A stretch of DNA of 64,000 bases. Origin: Ruminococcus sp. Its GTDB lineage: Bacteria; Bacillota; Clostridia; Oscillospirales; Ruminococcaceae. The notes below the pieces were generated by a model that was not told where the DNA came from, made no database searches, and saw only the letters and a list, made by a program, of their open reading frames with translations. This document shows positions 54,708-63,349 of the stretch, piece after piece. Every line of letters begins with the position of its first letter. Position 1 is the first letter of the stretch. The translations under genes and the position numbers were made by a program. Where the stretch lies: NCBI GenBank assembly GCA_017462565.1, contig JAFTQW010000029.1:1-64000 (forward strand), given 5' to 3'.

Positions 54708-54899
54708 TCAGCCGACACCACAGGAAAGAAAACAGTCAAGAGGTCTTTTGATAAATCTTTCATAGATGCCATGTGGTTTATGTAAAAACTTTGCTCCTCT
54801 GTTTTTGATTTCATAAATACGCTCACAAATAAAGGCAACCAAAGCAGCAAATGAAGCTAATGCTATAATAACCTCTATAATTTTCAATAACATCTTCAC
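54708..54899 (-). pseudogene. Sugar-phosphate transferase, truncated N-terminal copy
   Basis: From GTG 54899 (AAAGGAG upstream) it reads VKMLLKIIEVIIALASFAA, FICERIYEIKNRGAKFLHKP and HGIYERFIKRPLDCFLSCG, then stops. It aligns with the start of the intact enzyme at 16034-16846 (HRPYGIYERFIKRPLDCFLS). Everything after the re-entrant helix, including the catalytic DELGELFN region, is deleted and replaced by the degraded VanZ gene. It sits in the same operon order as in locus A (aminotransferase before transferase) but with VanZ between them. Confidence 0.8.
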
Positions 54900-54902
54900 T
54901 GG

Positions 54903-55382
54903 TCAAGCTCCTTTATTTATTAATCCCGTGTAATTAACCAAATTTTTTATTAAGCTATATAAACGGAATCCAATTAAAGCTCCTAAACTATTACAAATCA
55001 CATCATCCAGTTCACATAAACCCAAACAAAAAACATACTGCATGATCTCTATTAAAATCGAAAACAACATTCCTATAATTAAAACGATCAACAACCGTTT
55101 CTTTTGGAATGCAGGTGATGATGTAGTTATATTTGAAAATAAAAAACCAAATGGAACAAAAAACAAAATGTTTTTCAAATTATACCCAACATCCTCTTTC
55201 CATTCAGGATGTCCAGTCAGCATTTCTCTGTATGCCCACATAAGCCGAAGTTCCAACTTATGTTCATCTCCAGCTTTTCTGCATAACAACGCATAGTAGA
55301 TGATGAAAATGCAGTAAATGATGAAAAGAAAAATTGTTATCCACTCTTTATAACGCCATAATTTTTGTATCACTTTGTTCAT
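54903..55382 (-). CDS. VanZ-like membrane protein
   Basis: 159 residues with four to five hydrophobic helices and the VanZ pattern (NLKNILFFVPFGFLFS, LLIVLIIGMLFSILIEIMQY, LCELDDVICNSLGALIGFRL). VanZ was named for low-level teicoplanin resistance, but members are widespread in polysaccharide loci with unknown function. Its ATG overlaps the aminotransferase stop (ATGA) and the next gene begins 3 bases after its stop. Confidence 0.82.
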   Translation of the reverse strand: MNKVIQKLWRYKEWITIFLFIIYCIFIIYYALLCRKAGDEHKLELRLMWAYREMLTGHPEWKEDVGYNLKNILFFVPFGFLFSNITTSSPAFQKKRLLIVLIIGMLFSILIEIMQYVFCLGLCELDDVICNSLGALIGFRLYSLIKNLVNYTGLINKGA

Positions 55383-56644
55383 CTAAAACAACCATGAATA
55401 ATATCAATTACAACATCCTGCTCATCCGCAGTCATCTTATTATCACTTGGCAGACACAATCCACGTCTGAAAATATCAGCTCCCACATCAACCATACCTA
55501 TTTCTTTGATGTAAGCATTGCTTCGTGCTCTGCCGTTACCGTTTACTGTGATGAACGGATTTGACCTATAAATCGGCTGCATATGCATAGGTTTCCAAAC
55601 CGGTCTGCCTTCTGCATTATACTTGGCAAGCGCTTCCAAAATCTCTGTTGGACAAGTCTTTCCCGATTCGGAAATGTACAGCGAATCCTGTTCACCACGA
55701 ACTTGTCTACACATTGCACTTTCGTCAATCAGCATACAAGACAACCAAAAATTCGGCACAGAATTAACGCTGTCAAATGGATTCATAGAAATTGGCAAAT
55801 CGGCAAAACCTTCTTTATATCTCTCATAAATTGCTTTCTTTTGAGCAATATGCTCGTCAAGATAATTCATTTGACCACGAACAACGCCCGCAATTACATT
55901 GGACATTCTGTAATTGTATCCGATTTCTTCATGCTGATACCATGGGGCATCTTCACGGCTCTGTGTTGACCACTTTCTAATTTTATCGGCATCTTCCTTG
56001 TTGTCTGTGAGAAACATTCCTCCGGAAGAACCAGTAATAATCTTATTTCCATTAAAACTGATGATATTACCGATACCAAATGTTCCAGTCTGTTTTCCTT
56101 TATATGTAGCACCAAAAGATTCTGCTGCATCTTCTATCAACAATGCTCCATGCTTCTGGCATACTGCCATGATTTCGTCCATTTTTGCAGGTGTGCCGTA
56201 GAGATGAACAAGAACTACAAGTTTTACATCAGGATAGATCTCAAATGCCTTTTCAAGTGCCACGGGATCCATATTCCATGTGTCATACTCAGTATCAATG
56301 AAAACAGCCTCACCGTTCTCATAGGCAATCGGATTGACCGTTGCATCAAATGTCATGTCTGAGCAGAAAACTTTTCGTCCCTGAAGTGTTCCCTGGTTTG
56401 GCTTAGGCTGTCCGTACAACTTCTCTCCAACGAGCTTAACAGCTAAATGCAGAGCAGCTGTACCGCATGATAATGCAGTTGTATATTTACATCCTGTATA
56501 TTCGGCAACAAGCCGTTCTACTTCGTTTACATTCTCACCGGCTGTAGTAATCCAGTTCTTCTCAAATGCATCAGTTACCCACTTCAATTCATCGCCATGC
56601 ATGGTAGGCGATGAAAGCCAAATCTTGTTTTCAAACCTCTTCAT
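55379..56644 (-). CDS. DegT/DnrJ/EryC1 sugar aminotransferase (intact copy)
   Basis: 421 residues: SPTMHGDELKWVTDAFEKNW, ALSCGTAALHLAVKLVGEKL, LIEDAAESFGATYKGKQTGT (aspartate on PLP) and SFNGNKIITGSSGGMF with the PLP lysine. PglE/EpsN-like enzymes transfer an amino group from glutamate to C4 of a UDP-4-keto-6-deoxy sugar, the product of the dehydratase at 52141. The paralog at 16860 is frameshifted, so this copy probably serves both loci. GAGGAAAAG is the ribosome site. Confidence 0.92.
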   Translation of the reverse strand: MKRFENKIWLSSPTMHGDELKWVTDAFEKNWITTAGENVNEVERLVAEYTGCKYTTALSCGTAALHLAVKLVGEKLYGQPKPNQGTLQGRKVFCSDMTFDATVNPIAYENGEAVFIDTEYDTWNMDPVALEKAFEIYPDVKLVVLVHLYGTPAKMDEIMAVCQKHGALLIEDAAESFGATYKGKQTGTFGIGNIISFNGNKIITGSSGGMFLTDNKEDADKIRKWSTQSREDAPWYQHEEIGYNYRMSNVIAGVVRGQMNYLDEHIAQKKAIYERYKEGFADLPISMNPFDSVNSVPNFWLSCMLIDESAMCRQVRGEQDSLYISESGKTCPTEILEALAKYNAEGRPVWKPMHMQPIYRSNPFITVNGNGRARSNAYIKEIGMVDVGADIFRRGLCLPSDNKMTADEQDVVIDIIHGCFR

Positions 56645-57094
56645 ATTCTTTTCCTCAAAATATTATAAATTTTAAATTCAATCGCTGCTCCACAGTGTTA
56701 TCAAACGCATCATTAATTTCCATAATCCCCGACCTATGGTAAACTGCATTGGCAACAAAAAAGGCATGAGCATGATCAAATTTCCTAGAATTGCTTTGTG
56801 TAATAATCTCGTCAAAAATTGTTGAAAATATTCAATTTAAAAAGCAATGAATCATAAATTTAAATAGTCCGGAATTGAATTTTTCTGCCAAATACGGTTA
56901 TTATATCATCAAATATGTATACTGCTTTTCGCAAAATTACAAATCTTGTGAAAGGCTTTTAATAATTTAATTATACTTCATTTGAAATAGAATTTCAAGG
57001 CGTGCCGATAAGAAAACCTAAAAATCGGCAAATTGCACAACGCTGCCAGCAATATCTGTGCTAAGGTTAAACAAAATAACAAAAAGAGAAAATT
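56645..57094. other. Upstream region of locus B
   Basis: 450 bases without a gene. The minus strand has TATAAT (GATGATATAATAACC) at about 56892-56906, a possible -10 for the aminotransferase operon with no good -35. A short stem (TGCCGATAAG ... AATCGGCA) lies at 57002-57032. Confidence 0.35.
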
Positions 57095-57631
57095 ATGTTG
57101 TCAATCATAGAAACAATTACAAAACATACCGATGGACGTTATATGGGACGTTTTATCGTAGATCATGAAACTAATGGAAAACCTGTTTACCAGTATGTTT
57201 ATGGTAAAACTTATGATGAAGCTGAACAGAAACTGCGCATCGCCCGTGAAATTGAGAGTCTGTATCTATCCGGTCGGCATATCACAGTTCAGGCGGTCTA
57301 CACGGAATGGCTCAATGCGATTGTAAACCGTGTAAAAGAATCTACCTATGCCAATTATAAGATGAAGTTTGATAAACATATTCTGCCCGTTTTCGGCGAT
57401 ATGTTCTGCATCTCGGTCAATTCTGCAAAGATCAACGCTTTTATCAAGGATAAAATAGACAACGGTCTGTCCGCAGGTTATGTTCGTGATCTTCTTACTG
57501 TGTTCAAAGCTCTTTTAACTTATGCGCGGGAGGAATACGGCTTTAAGCTGTCATTCAAAAATGTATCGCTCCCGAAGCCTTATAGAATACAGCTGTCTCA
57601 AAACATTAGCGTCAAGACACAAAAGCAGTAA
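57095..57631 (+). pseudogene. Tyrosine integrase, N-terminal part only
   Basis: 178 residues: an arm-binding N-terminal part (HTDGRYMGRFIVDHETNG, YQYVYGKTYDEAEQKL) and the SAM-like core-binding domain (TVQAVYTEWLNAIVNRVKES, YANYKMKFDKHILPVFGDM, VRDLLTVFKALLTYAREE). The catalytic domain with the R-H-R-Y residues is absent, replaced after about residue 165 by unrelated sequence. Phage-type integrases are 350-400 residues, so this is a truncated prophage integrase. Confidence 0.7.
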
Positions 57632-57672
57632 TATACATCAATACCGGAAGTTTTGTAGTAAACCTTAATATA

Positions 57673-57936
57673 TCAGGACGGCTTAAGCACACGATAGAGG
57701 GCATGACGACAGTTCTCAATGTCCACGCCACGCATAGAAAAACTGATGACTGCATTTCTTTTTTCGATAAAGGCATTATTCAGATAACTTCCATCCATGC
57801 CAACGTAGGTGTATGTACTGATTGTTCCAGCTGGAGGGTACAAGCCGTCGATTTCAAAGGTCATGTATTGGTTGGCAGTAGTGGATAAGTTCAGCTGTTC
57901 GCCGGTTCCGTTTTCGGGAATTAATTTGAAAAGCAT
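57673..57936 (-). pseudogene. Siphovirus distal tail protein, N-terminal fragment
   Basis: 87 residues, MLFKLIPENGTGEQLNLSTT, YLNNAFIEKRNAVISFSMRG and VDIENCRHALYRVLKP, matching the start of phage distal-tail (Dit/Sipho_tail) proteins. It is cut at its 3' end 40 bases from the truncated integrase. It is the only phage structural gene left, so most of a prophage has been deleted between the integrase and tail. Confidence 0.6.
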
Positions 57937-58069
57937 TGCTTCACCTCTCAGACCAGTATCTTGAAAGATACTTGGTATATAAAGAATCGTACTTGACAGA
58001 ATCTCAGACTGGCTTTATAATATAAATGGTTCAATAAAGTGACCACATTTCTATTACGGAGGTATGATT

Positions 58070-58471
58070 ATGTCAAATGTAGAAAAAGTAAGTGAGTTTC
58101 TCGATCAGGCTAAAGTATTTTATTTCCTGACAACCGATGGCGATCAGCCGAAAGGACGTCCATTTGGTTTCCATATGCTTGACGGCGGTAAGCTGTATTT
58201 TGGTGCAGGTACATTCAAAAAGTGCTTTGCACAGCTCACACGGAATCCGAAAGTTGAAATTCTTGCTCTCAAAGAACAGGAATTCCTGCGTTATGATGGT
58301 ACTGTAAAGATCGTGAGGGATGAAGCGCTCCTTGAAAAGGTGCGTGTTGCTATGCCGCAGGTTATGGCGTTATATGATAAAAACGAATGGGAAATGGGTC
58401 TTTTTTATCTGGAAAACGGTCATGCGGAAATTCGTGACATCATGGATCTGAAAGAGGAATTTGATGTCTGA
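58070..58471 (+). CDS. Pyridoxamine 5'-phosphate oxidase-like flavin protein
   Basis: 133 residues from ATG 58070 (GGAGG upstream at 7 bases). A split-barrel fold of the PNPOx-like family: VFYFLTTDGDQPKGRPFGF, KLYFGAGTFKKCFAQLTRNP and VEILALKEQEFLRYDGTVKI. Family members bind FMN or F420 and reduce small molecules; the substrate is not known. It stands alone next to the prophage scar. Confidence 0.82.
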   Translation: MSNVEKVSEFLDQAKVFYFLTTDGDQPKGRPFGFHMLDGGKLYFGAGTFKKCFAQLTRNPKVEILALKEQEFLRYDGTVKIVRDEALLEKVRVAMPQVMALYDKNEWEMGLFYLENGHAEIRDIMDLKEEFDV

Positions 58472-58924
58472 AAACACATCTATTGAACAGCGTTTTGGAA
58501 AATGTCCATATGCAACAGCACAAAGTCTGATTTCCGGCAAGTGAGCAATGCTGATATTGCACTGCCTTTCAGATAGATCTGTTCGGTTCAACGAGCTTCA
58601 GCGGCCTATGACTAAACCAAGCTTAGCACATAGAATAGATTACTCGGTGTAGTTATGAACAGCTAAAATGATTCGAAGTATGTCAGAATTGCATGATCAG
58701 GATATCAGACTATTGTCTTGTGAAACTGGTTCTTAAAAAATTGATTTGCTCAACAACTTGCAAATAGACTTAATGCTAAGGTTACAGCGCCAAATAAATA
58801 TCTATGAGCTGATTTATATGGAAACTTATCTATATATGGAAGCAGAAATGGAAAAAAATGCAAATTTCTTTGATCCCGGAGAATGAATTGAATTCTTACA
58901 AATATATAAATAGGGGGTGCGAAA
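58472..58924. other. Gap with one weak short frame
   Basis: From 58773 to 58886 a plus frame could encode a 37-residue acidic peptide (MLRLQRQINIYELIYMETYL, ...EKNANFFDPGE) just before the zinc-ribbon gene, but no ribosome site is present. The rest has no gene. Confidence 0.3.
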
Positions 58925-59149
58925 ATGTTCGTAAAATGTCCTGAGTGTGGCAATGAATTTTTTCAGGAAAAAATTGATGAAGGTTCTTTGAAATATGTTT
59001 ATTGTGAAAAGTGTGAGACATTTATTGATTTCTGTGGTAAATGCGATGAAATGCTGATAAGTAAAATAGAGGGAATGTGTGCAGGTCAATACTGCCCGAA
59101 GTGCAAGGAATGGGTAATTGTTACTTCGTACATTCCGCCTAAAAAGTAG
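58925..59149 (+). CDS. Small zinc-ribbon protein
   Basis: 74 residues with four CxxC-type pairs (KCPECGNEF, YCEKCETF, FCGKCDEM, YCPKCKEW), enough for two zinc ribbons. AGGGGGTG precedes the ATG. Such proteins bind nucleic acid or partner proteins; no specific family is recognised. Confidence 0.6.
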   Translation: MFVKCPECGNEFFQEKIDEGSLKYVYCEKCETFIDFCGKCDEMLISKIEGMCAGQYCPKCKEWVIVTSYIPPKK

Positions 59150-59261
59150 CTTTGTTATCAATTCAACAAATTGGGTTTGTATACCGACCAAAATCTTTCT
59201 ATTGTTCTTGAGAATTATTAGACATTTGAAACTGAATCAAATGAGCTTGTACACGTTTTTG
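59150..59261. other. Short gap
   Basis: No gene or clear signal. Confidence 0.3.
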
Positions 59262-59456
59262 TCAATGGCGAGGTGTTAATTTACCATAAGCAAAACTTCT
59301 GATAGTTCCACCAACAATACTACCGATATTAGCACCAAGCTCATAAATTTCACCTAAATTTTCATTTATTGCTCCTCCAGCAAGTACATCATATCCAGAA
59401 CCTACCTTCCCGCACCAAAGATCTAATAAAATGTTGGAAGTCATCACACTTGACAA
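59262..59456 (-). pseudogene. Fragment, possibly of a secreted polymorphic-toxin-type protein
   Basis: The minus frame has LWCGKVGSGYDVLAGGAINE, LGEIYELGANIGSIVGGTIR and SFAYGKLTPRH. The Gly/Ala-rich helix-turn pattern resembles the linker just before toxin domains of Rhs/polymorphic toxins, but it is short. There is no ribosome site, and it overlaps the promoter at 59450. A remnant at most. Confidence 0.25.
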
Positions 59457-59478
59457 GTTTTACTCTATTTGATATAAT
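59450..59478 (+). promoter_or_regulatory. Consensus promoter upstream of the ABC transporter genes
   Basis: TTGACA (59450-59455), 17 bases, TATAAT (59473-59478). The start codon of the ATPase is about 170 bases further, so the mRNA has a long leader. The leader has no clear riboswitch fold. Confidence 0.7.
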
Positions 59479-59657
59479 AAATACGAAAAAACTGATTTGA
59501 TATATGTATTAATTCGGCAAAGATCATATAATAAGACACTTGCAGTAGCATCCATTTGGTCTCAGCTCGACAATTCTAAGCAACAATTTTCGGCAGAAAG
59601 TTGCAGCTGTTTTGATTATTAAATAACAGATCAAAAAATAGCAGAAAGGAAATTAGC

Positions 59658-60563
59658 ATGAATGTAATCCAAATAGATGGGCTTACAAAGAAATACGGTG
59701 ATTTCACAGCTGTTGACAACATTTCTTTTACAGTTAATAAGGGCGAACTTATAGGTTTTCTTGGAGTAAACGGCGCCGGAAAATCAACTACTATAAATAT
59801 GATGTCTACGCTCCTTGAACCAACAAACGGAAAAATAAACATCTGCGGATTTAATACAGTAAATGAAAGCAGCAATATACGTCGGAAAATCGGTATTGTT
59901 TACCAAGGAAACGTACTCGACGATCTGCTTACGGTTAAGGAAAATTTATTATGCAGAGGTATTCTTCATGGTGCGGATAAGCTTTCAGCCGAAAAAAATC
60001 TTGAAAAGCTCAGCAAAATTTTCTCACTAAATGAAATTCTGAAAAAGAAATACCGGAATCTCTCAGGAGGACAGAAAAGAAGATGCGAAATTGCTGCCGC
60101 ACTTATGCATACTCCGGAAATTCTCATTCTTGACGAGCCTACAACAGGTCTTGATCCGTCGGCACGAAAAGATGTCTGGAACACTATTGAACAGCTCCGA
60201 AAAACTACCGATATGACTGTTTTTCTCACTACTCATTACATGGAGGAAGCTGCTGAGGCAGACAGAATCATCATTATAAACAAGGGAAAAATCATCGCTC
60301 AGGGAGTTCCGTATGAGCTTAAAGAAAAATTCGCCTCCGATTACCTTAAAATTTACTGCAATGAGGATAAAAAAGATGTTATAATAAGTAAGCTGAAAAT
60401 CTCGTGTTATGAAAATACGAATTACGGCATTAAAATCCCGGTCAGAACTTCAAGGGAAGCTCTTGATCTTCTTAATCATGTAAGCGAAGATTTTGATAGT
60501 TTTGAAATGATTCAGGGAAGTCTGGATGATGTTTTCATTAATGCAACAAAGGAGGAATATTGA
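59658..60563 (+). CDS. ABC transporter ATP-binding protein
   Basis: 301 residues. Walker A FLGVNGAGKST, signature LSGGQKRR, Walker B ILILDEPTTGLD, H-loop TTHYMEEA. The sequence belongs to the CcmA/DrrA type that works with ABC-2 permeases, exporting lipids, peptides, antibiotics or polysaccharide. It is coupled to the permease one base downstream, so they form one exporter. The substrate is unknown. A promoter lies at 59450. Confidence 0.92.
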   Translation: MNVIQIDGLTKKYGDFTAVDNISFTVNKGELIGFLGVNGAGKSTTINMMSTLLEPTNGKINICGFNTVNESSNIRRKIGIVYQGNVLDDLLTVKENLLCRGILHGADKLSAEKNLEKLSKIFSLNEILKKKYRNLSGGQKRRCEIAAALMHTPEILILDEPTTGLDPSARKDVWNTIEQLRKTTDMTVFLTTHYMEEAAEADRIIIINKGKIIAQGVPYELKEKFASDYLKIYCNEDKKDVIISKLKISCYENTNYGIKIPVRTSREALDLLNHVSEDFDSFEMIQGSLDDVFINATKEEY

Positions 60564-60564
60564 T

Positions 60565-61464
60565 ATGCTTAAATTCTTCCAACTTACCAAAAGAAATGCT
60601 TCGCTTTATTTCCGTGACAAAATGGCAGTTTTCAGCTCAATGCTTTCAATGATAATAATTATCGGACTTATGCTTATTTTTCTTGGCGATATGTATATAG
60701 ACGGTCTTAACGAAATTTTTGAATCTATTCCGGACGCAGGAAATAAAACTAAAGACGCAAAGCTTCTGGTTCTTTCATGGACAACGGCAGGCATTATTCC
60801 CATAAATGCTGTTATGGTAACACTTTCAACTCTTACTTCAATGATAAGCGACAAAACCTCAGGAAAAATAAATTCAATCTATACTGCTCCTATCAAGCGC
60901 ACTATTATTTCTGCTTCATATATTGCATCAGCATGGATATCGTCGGTAATCGTCTGCATTCTGACTCTTGCAATTTCTGAAATTTATCTTTACACAAAGG
61001 GAATGGATGTCTTTTCCGCCGCTGTTCACCTTGAAATTTTTGGAATGATAGCTGTTAATTCGTTTACATACTCAGCTGTTATGTATCTTTTAGCCGCTCT
61101 TATCAGAAGCGAAAGCGCTTGGGGAGCTATCGGAACAGTCATCGGAACTCTCGTAGGCTTCCTTGGAGGCGTTTATCTTCCTATCGGACAATTTTCAGGC
61201 GTAATCGCTTCAGCCCTTAAATGCACTCCTATTATTTACAGCACCGTAATGTTCCGGAAAGTCATGACGGACAGCCTTACAGATGAAGTTCTCTGCGGAG
61301 CTTCCTCAGAAGTGATCAATGAATACAAATCCTTTATGGGAATTGATCTGGATATATTCGGCAAAAATATTTCTACAGCGGTATGCATTGCGATAATGCT
61401 CATTTTCGGAATTGTTTTTATGGCAGCCGGAACTCTTATTACCGGTTTAAAAAAGAAAAAATAA
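60565..61464 (+). CDS. ABC-2 type permease
   Basis: 299 residues, six hydrophobic helices; ABC-2 fold (AVFSSMLSMIIIIGLMLIFL, GKINSIYTAPIKRTIISASY, SAWGAIGTVIGTLVGFLGGV, PIGQFSGVIASALKCTPIIY). The ATG at 60565 is one base after the stop of the ATPase; GGAGGA is the ribosome site. It forms an exporter dimer with the ATPase. Confidence 0.9.
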   Translation: MLKFFQLTKRNASLYFRDKMAVFSSMLSMIIIIGLMLIFLGDMYIDGLNEIFESIPDAGNKTKDAKLLVLSWTTAGIIPINAVMVTLSTLTSMISDKTSGKINSIYTAPIKRTIISASYIASAWISSVIVCILTLAISEIYLYTKGMDVFSAAVHLEIFGMIAVNSFTYSAVMYLLAALIRSESAWGAIGTVIGTLVGFLGGVYLPIGQFSGVIASALKCTPIIYSTVMFRKVMTDSLTDEVLCGASSEVINEYKSFMGIDLDIFGKNISTAVCIAIMLIFGIVFMAAGTLITGLKKKK

Positions 61465-61479
61465 CCTGATAAAACTCAG

Positions 61480-61505
61480 CCTCTCCTATCATGGAGAGGT
61501 TTTTG
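61480..61505 (+). terminator. Terminator of the ABC transporter operon
   Basis: CCTCTCC, loop TATCAT, GGAGAGG, TTTTTG: a perfect 7-bp GC-rich stem and T-run, 15 bases after the permease stop. Confidence 0.9.
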
Positions 61506-61587
61506 TTTTATTTATCGGAATACTTGTACTCGTTAATGAATATCATTTATAAAGGCAATAGCCAAAAGCATTTCAAGGAGGTTCATT

Positions 61588-63141
61588 ATGGATTTTAAAA
61601 TTAACAGAGAAACCGTACCCGCCGCCGAATGTGTCTTTGACGGTATTCAGGAACAAAATATCGAGCTTGATTATATTCTTCCTGACTATTATCCGGATAT
61701 ATTCAGACTGATTCGTTGTCAGGTGCTTCCTGTCATCACAGATTTTTCTGTAAACGGCGATCGTCTTTCTTATGAATTGCGCTGCGATATAAGGATTCTT
61801 TACTGCGGCGAGGAGGATTCTGTTCTTAGATGTGTAACTCAGCGTCAGAATTTCTCAAGAACTATCGAACTCAAAAGAAGCTGCGACTCCCCTGCTGTAA
61901 CCCTTATACCTAAGACCGATCATGTAAATTTTCGTGCAGTAAATAAACGCCGTCTCGATATGAGAGGTGCGGTTTCTGTTAAAATCAAGGTATCGTGTGA
62001 AAAAAAACAGGATGTCGTCTCAGATGCTTTCGGCATGAATATTCAGCTTAAAAAAACTCCCCTGCGTTTTGCCGCAAAGAAAATCTCTCTCGACAAAATT
62101 TTACAGATAAACGAAGAAACCGAGCTTTCACCGGCTCAGCCAAATATTTTAAGCATAATAAGCTGCCGCTGTAAAGCAGGAGAATGCGAAAAGAAGATGA
62201 TTTCCGGAAAGCTTCTTGCCAAGGGTGAGATTGAAATCAATTTATTATATTCCTGCGAAAAAGACGGCGAAGGCGCAATTGAACCGGCGAGCTTTTCTCT
62301 TCCGTTCAGCCAGATAATCGATATAGACGAAATCGACGACTCTTTCGAGTGTTCCGTTACTCCGGAGATCATAAGCTGCGATATAACTCCGACTGCCGGA
62401 AACAACGGCGAAAACAGAGTTCTCAAATGCGAAACTGAGCTTCGACTCGTATGCCGTGCCGTAAAAACGGCTTCTGTAATGCTTGGAACGGACGCATACT
62501 CTACCGTTTATCCGTGCGAAACGGAAATTTCTGAGATTCGTGCCGAGCAGATCCCTGTTATATATAACGAAAGCTTCCGCCATACAGCTAAGATTGCCGA
62601 AAGTGAAAATGTGCCGCAAACCATTTACTCAATGTGGTGTTCTCCGAAAAATATCAACACGAGAATTGCAGAGGACGGCAGATCGCTTATTGTAACCGGA
62701 ATGCTGACATATTCCATGGCTGCCAAGGATCAATCCGGAATGATCGTTATGCCCGATAAGGACGAAGCCTTTGAGGAGACTATCGACCTCGGTGACAATA
62801 TTGCCGGCTGTGATGTTTCGGCAGAAATTACCGTAAATGAGGTTTCCTATAATATCTCTTCCGAAGGCGTTCTTACCGTTAAAGCCGATCTTACTGCAAA
62901 AATTTCGGTATTAAGCTGTTCTTCAATAAAAGCCCTTACCGAGATAAACGTCGATGATTCCGTTAAAAAACAGCGTGACGGGGATTATTCTATAAAACTC
63001 TATTTCGGAGTTGAAAATGAAGAGATCTGGGATATCGCAAAACGCTACAGCACAAGCGTTTCAGCTGTTATGGAAGAAAACGAGCTTGACGGAGAAAGAC
63101 TTGAAAACGGCGGAATGCTGCTTATTCCGATAGTTACTTGA
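61588..63141 (+). CDS. sipL: SipL-like SPOCS/LysM spore coat morphogenetic protein
   Basis: 517 residues: repeated DUF3794 (SPOCS) domains (about 30-150, 170-290 and 300-440), with C-terminal LysM at about 465-517 (SIKLYFGVENEEIWDIAKRY, NELDGERLENGGMLLIPI). In Clostridioides difficile, SipL binds SpoIVA through the LysM domain and is needed to localise the spore coat. The SpoIVA gene lies directly downstream, with one repeat element between. Ribosome site AAGGAGG. The presence of both genes shows a sporulation capacity. Confidence 0.85.
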   Translation: MDFKINRETVPAAECVFDGIQEQNIELDYILPDYYPDIFRLIRCQVLPVITDFSVNGDRLSYELRCDIRILYCGEEDSVLRCVTQRQNFSRTIELKRSCDSPAVTLIPKTDHVNFRAVNKRRLDMRGAVSVKIKVSCEKKQDVVSDAFGMNIQLKKTPLRFAAKKISLDKILQINEETELSPAQPNILSIISCRCKAGECEKKMISGKLLAKGEIEINLLYSCEKDGEGAIEPASFSLPFSQIIDIDEIDDSFECSVTPEIISCDITPTAGNNGENRVLKCETELRLVCRAVKTASVMLGTDAYSTVYPCETEISEIRAEQIPVIYNESFRHTAKIAESENVPQTIYSMWCSPKNINTRIAEDGRSLIVTGMLTYSMAAKDQSGMIVMPDKDEAFEETIDLGDNIAGCDVSAEITVNEVSYNISSEGVLTVKADLTAKISVLSCSSIKALTEINVDDSVKKQRDGDYSIKLYFGVENEEIWDIAKRYSTSVSAVMEENELDGERLENGGMLLIPIVT

Positions 63142-63153
63142 TGAACCGCAGTC

Positions 63154-63316
63154 AGAACCTGCATTCATAGAATAAGCTGCACGTCTTTTTGGCAAATTTT
63201 GCTGATAACTACGTTGAAAAAGTTCACCATACGACAGTATGCTTTCACTTTTTCGCCTTATCCTTAGCAAAATTATGCTCAAAAATTCGCACATCTTCCC
63301 TATGAACACAGGTTCT
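63154..63316. repeat. Foldback/MITE-like element, copy 2 (163 bp)
   Basis: The ends are AGAACCTGCATTCAT and ATGAACACAGGTTCT, inverted with two mismatches. The interior matches copy 1 at 22408-22569 (GCAAATTTTGCTGAT, ACGTTGAAAAAGTT, TTTTTCGCCTTA, TTAGCAAAATTATG). It fills nearly all of the sipL-spoIVA spacer, so it lies within the transcribed region or forms a boundary. Confidence 0.78.
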
Positions 63317-63349
63317 CAAAAAGAAAATGCAGATTTTAAGGAGCAGATT

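Noticed and set aside
59479..59657. Riboswitch in the ABC transporter leader
   Set aside because: The leader is long, but no conserved stem pattern or terminator was found.
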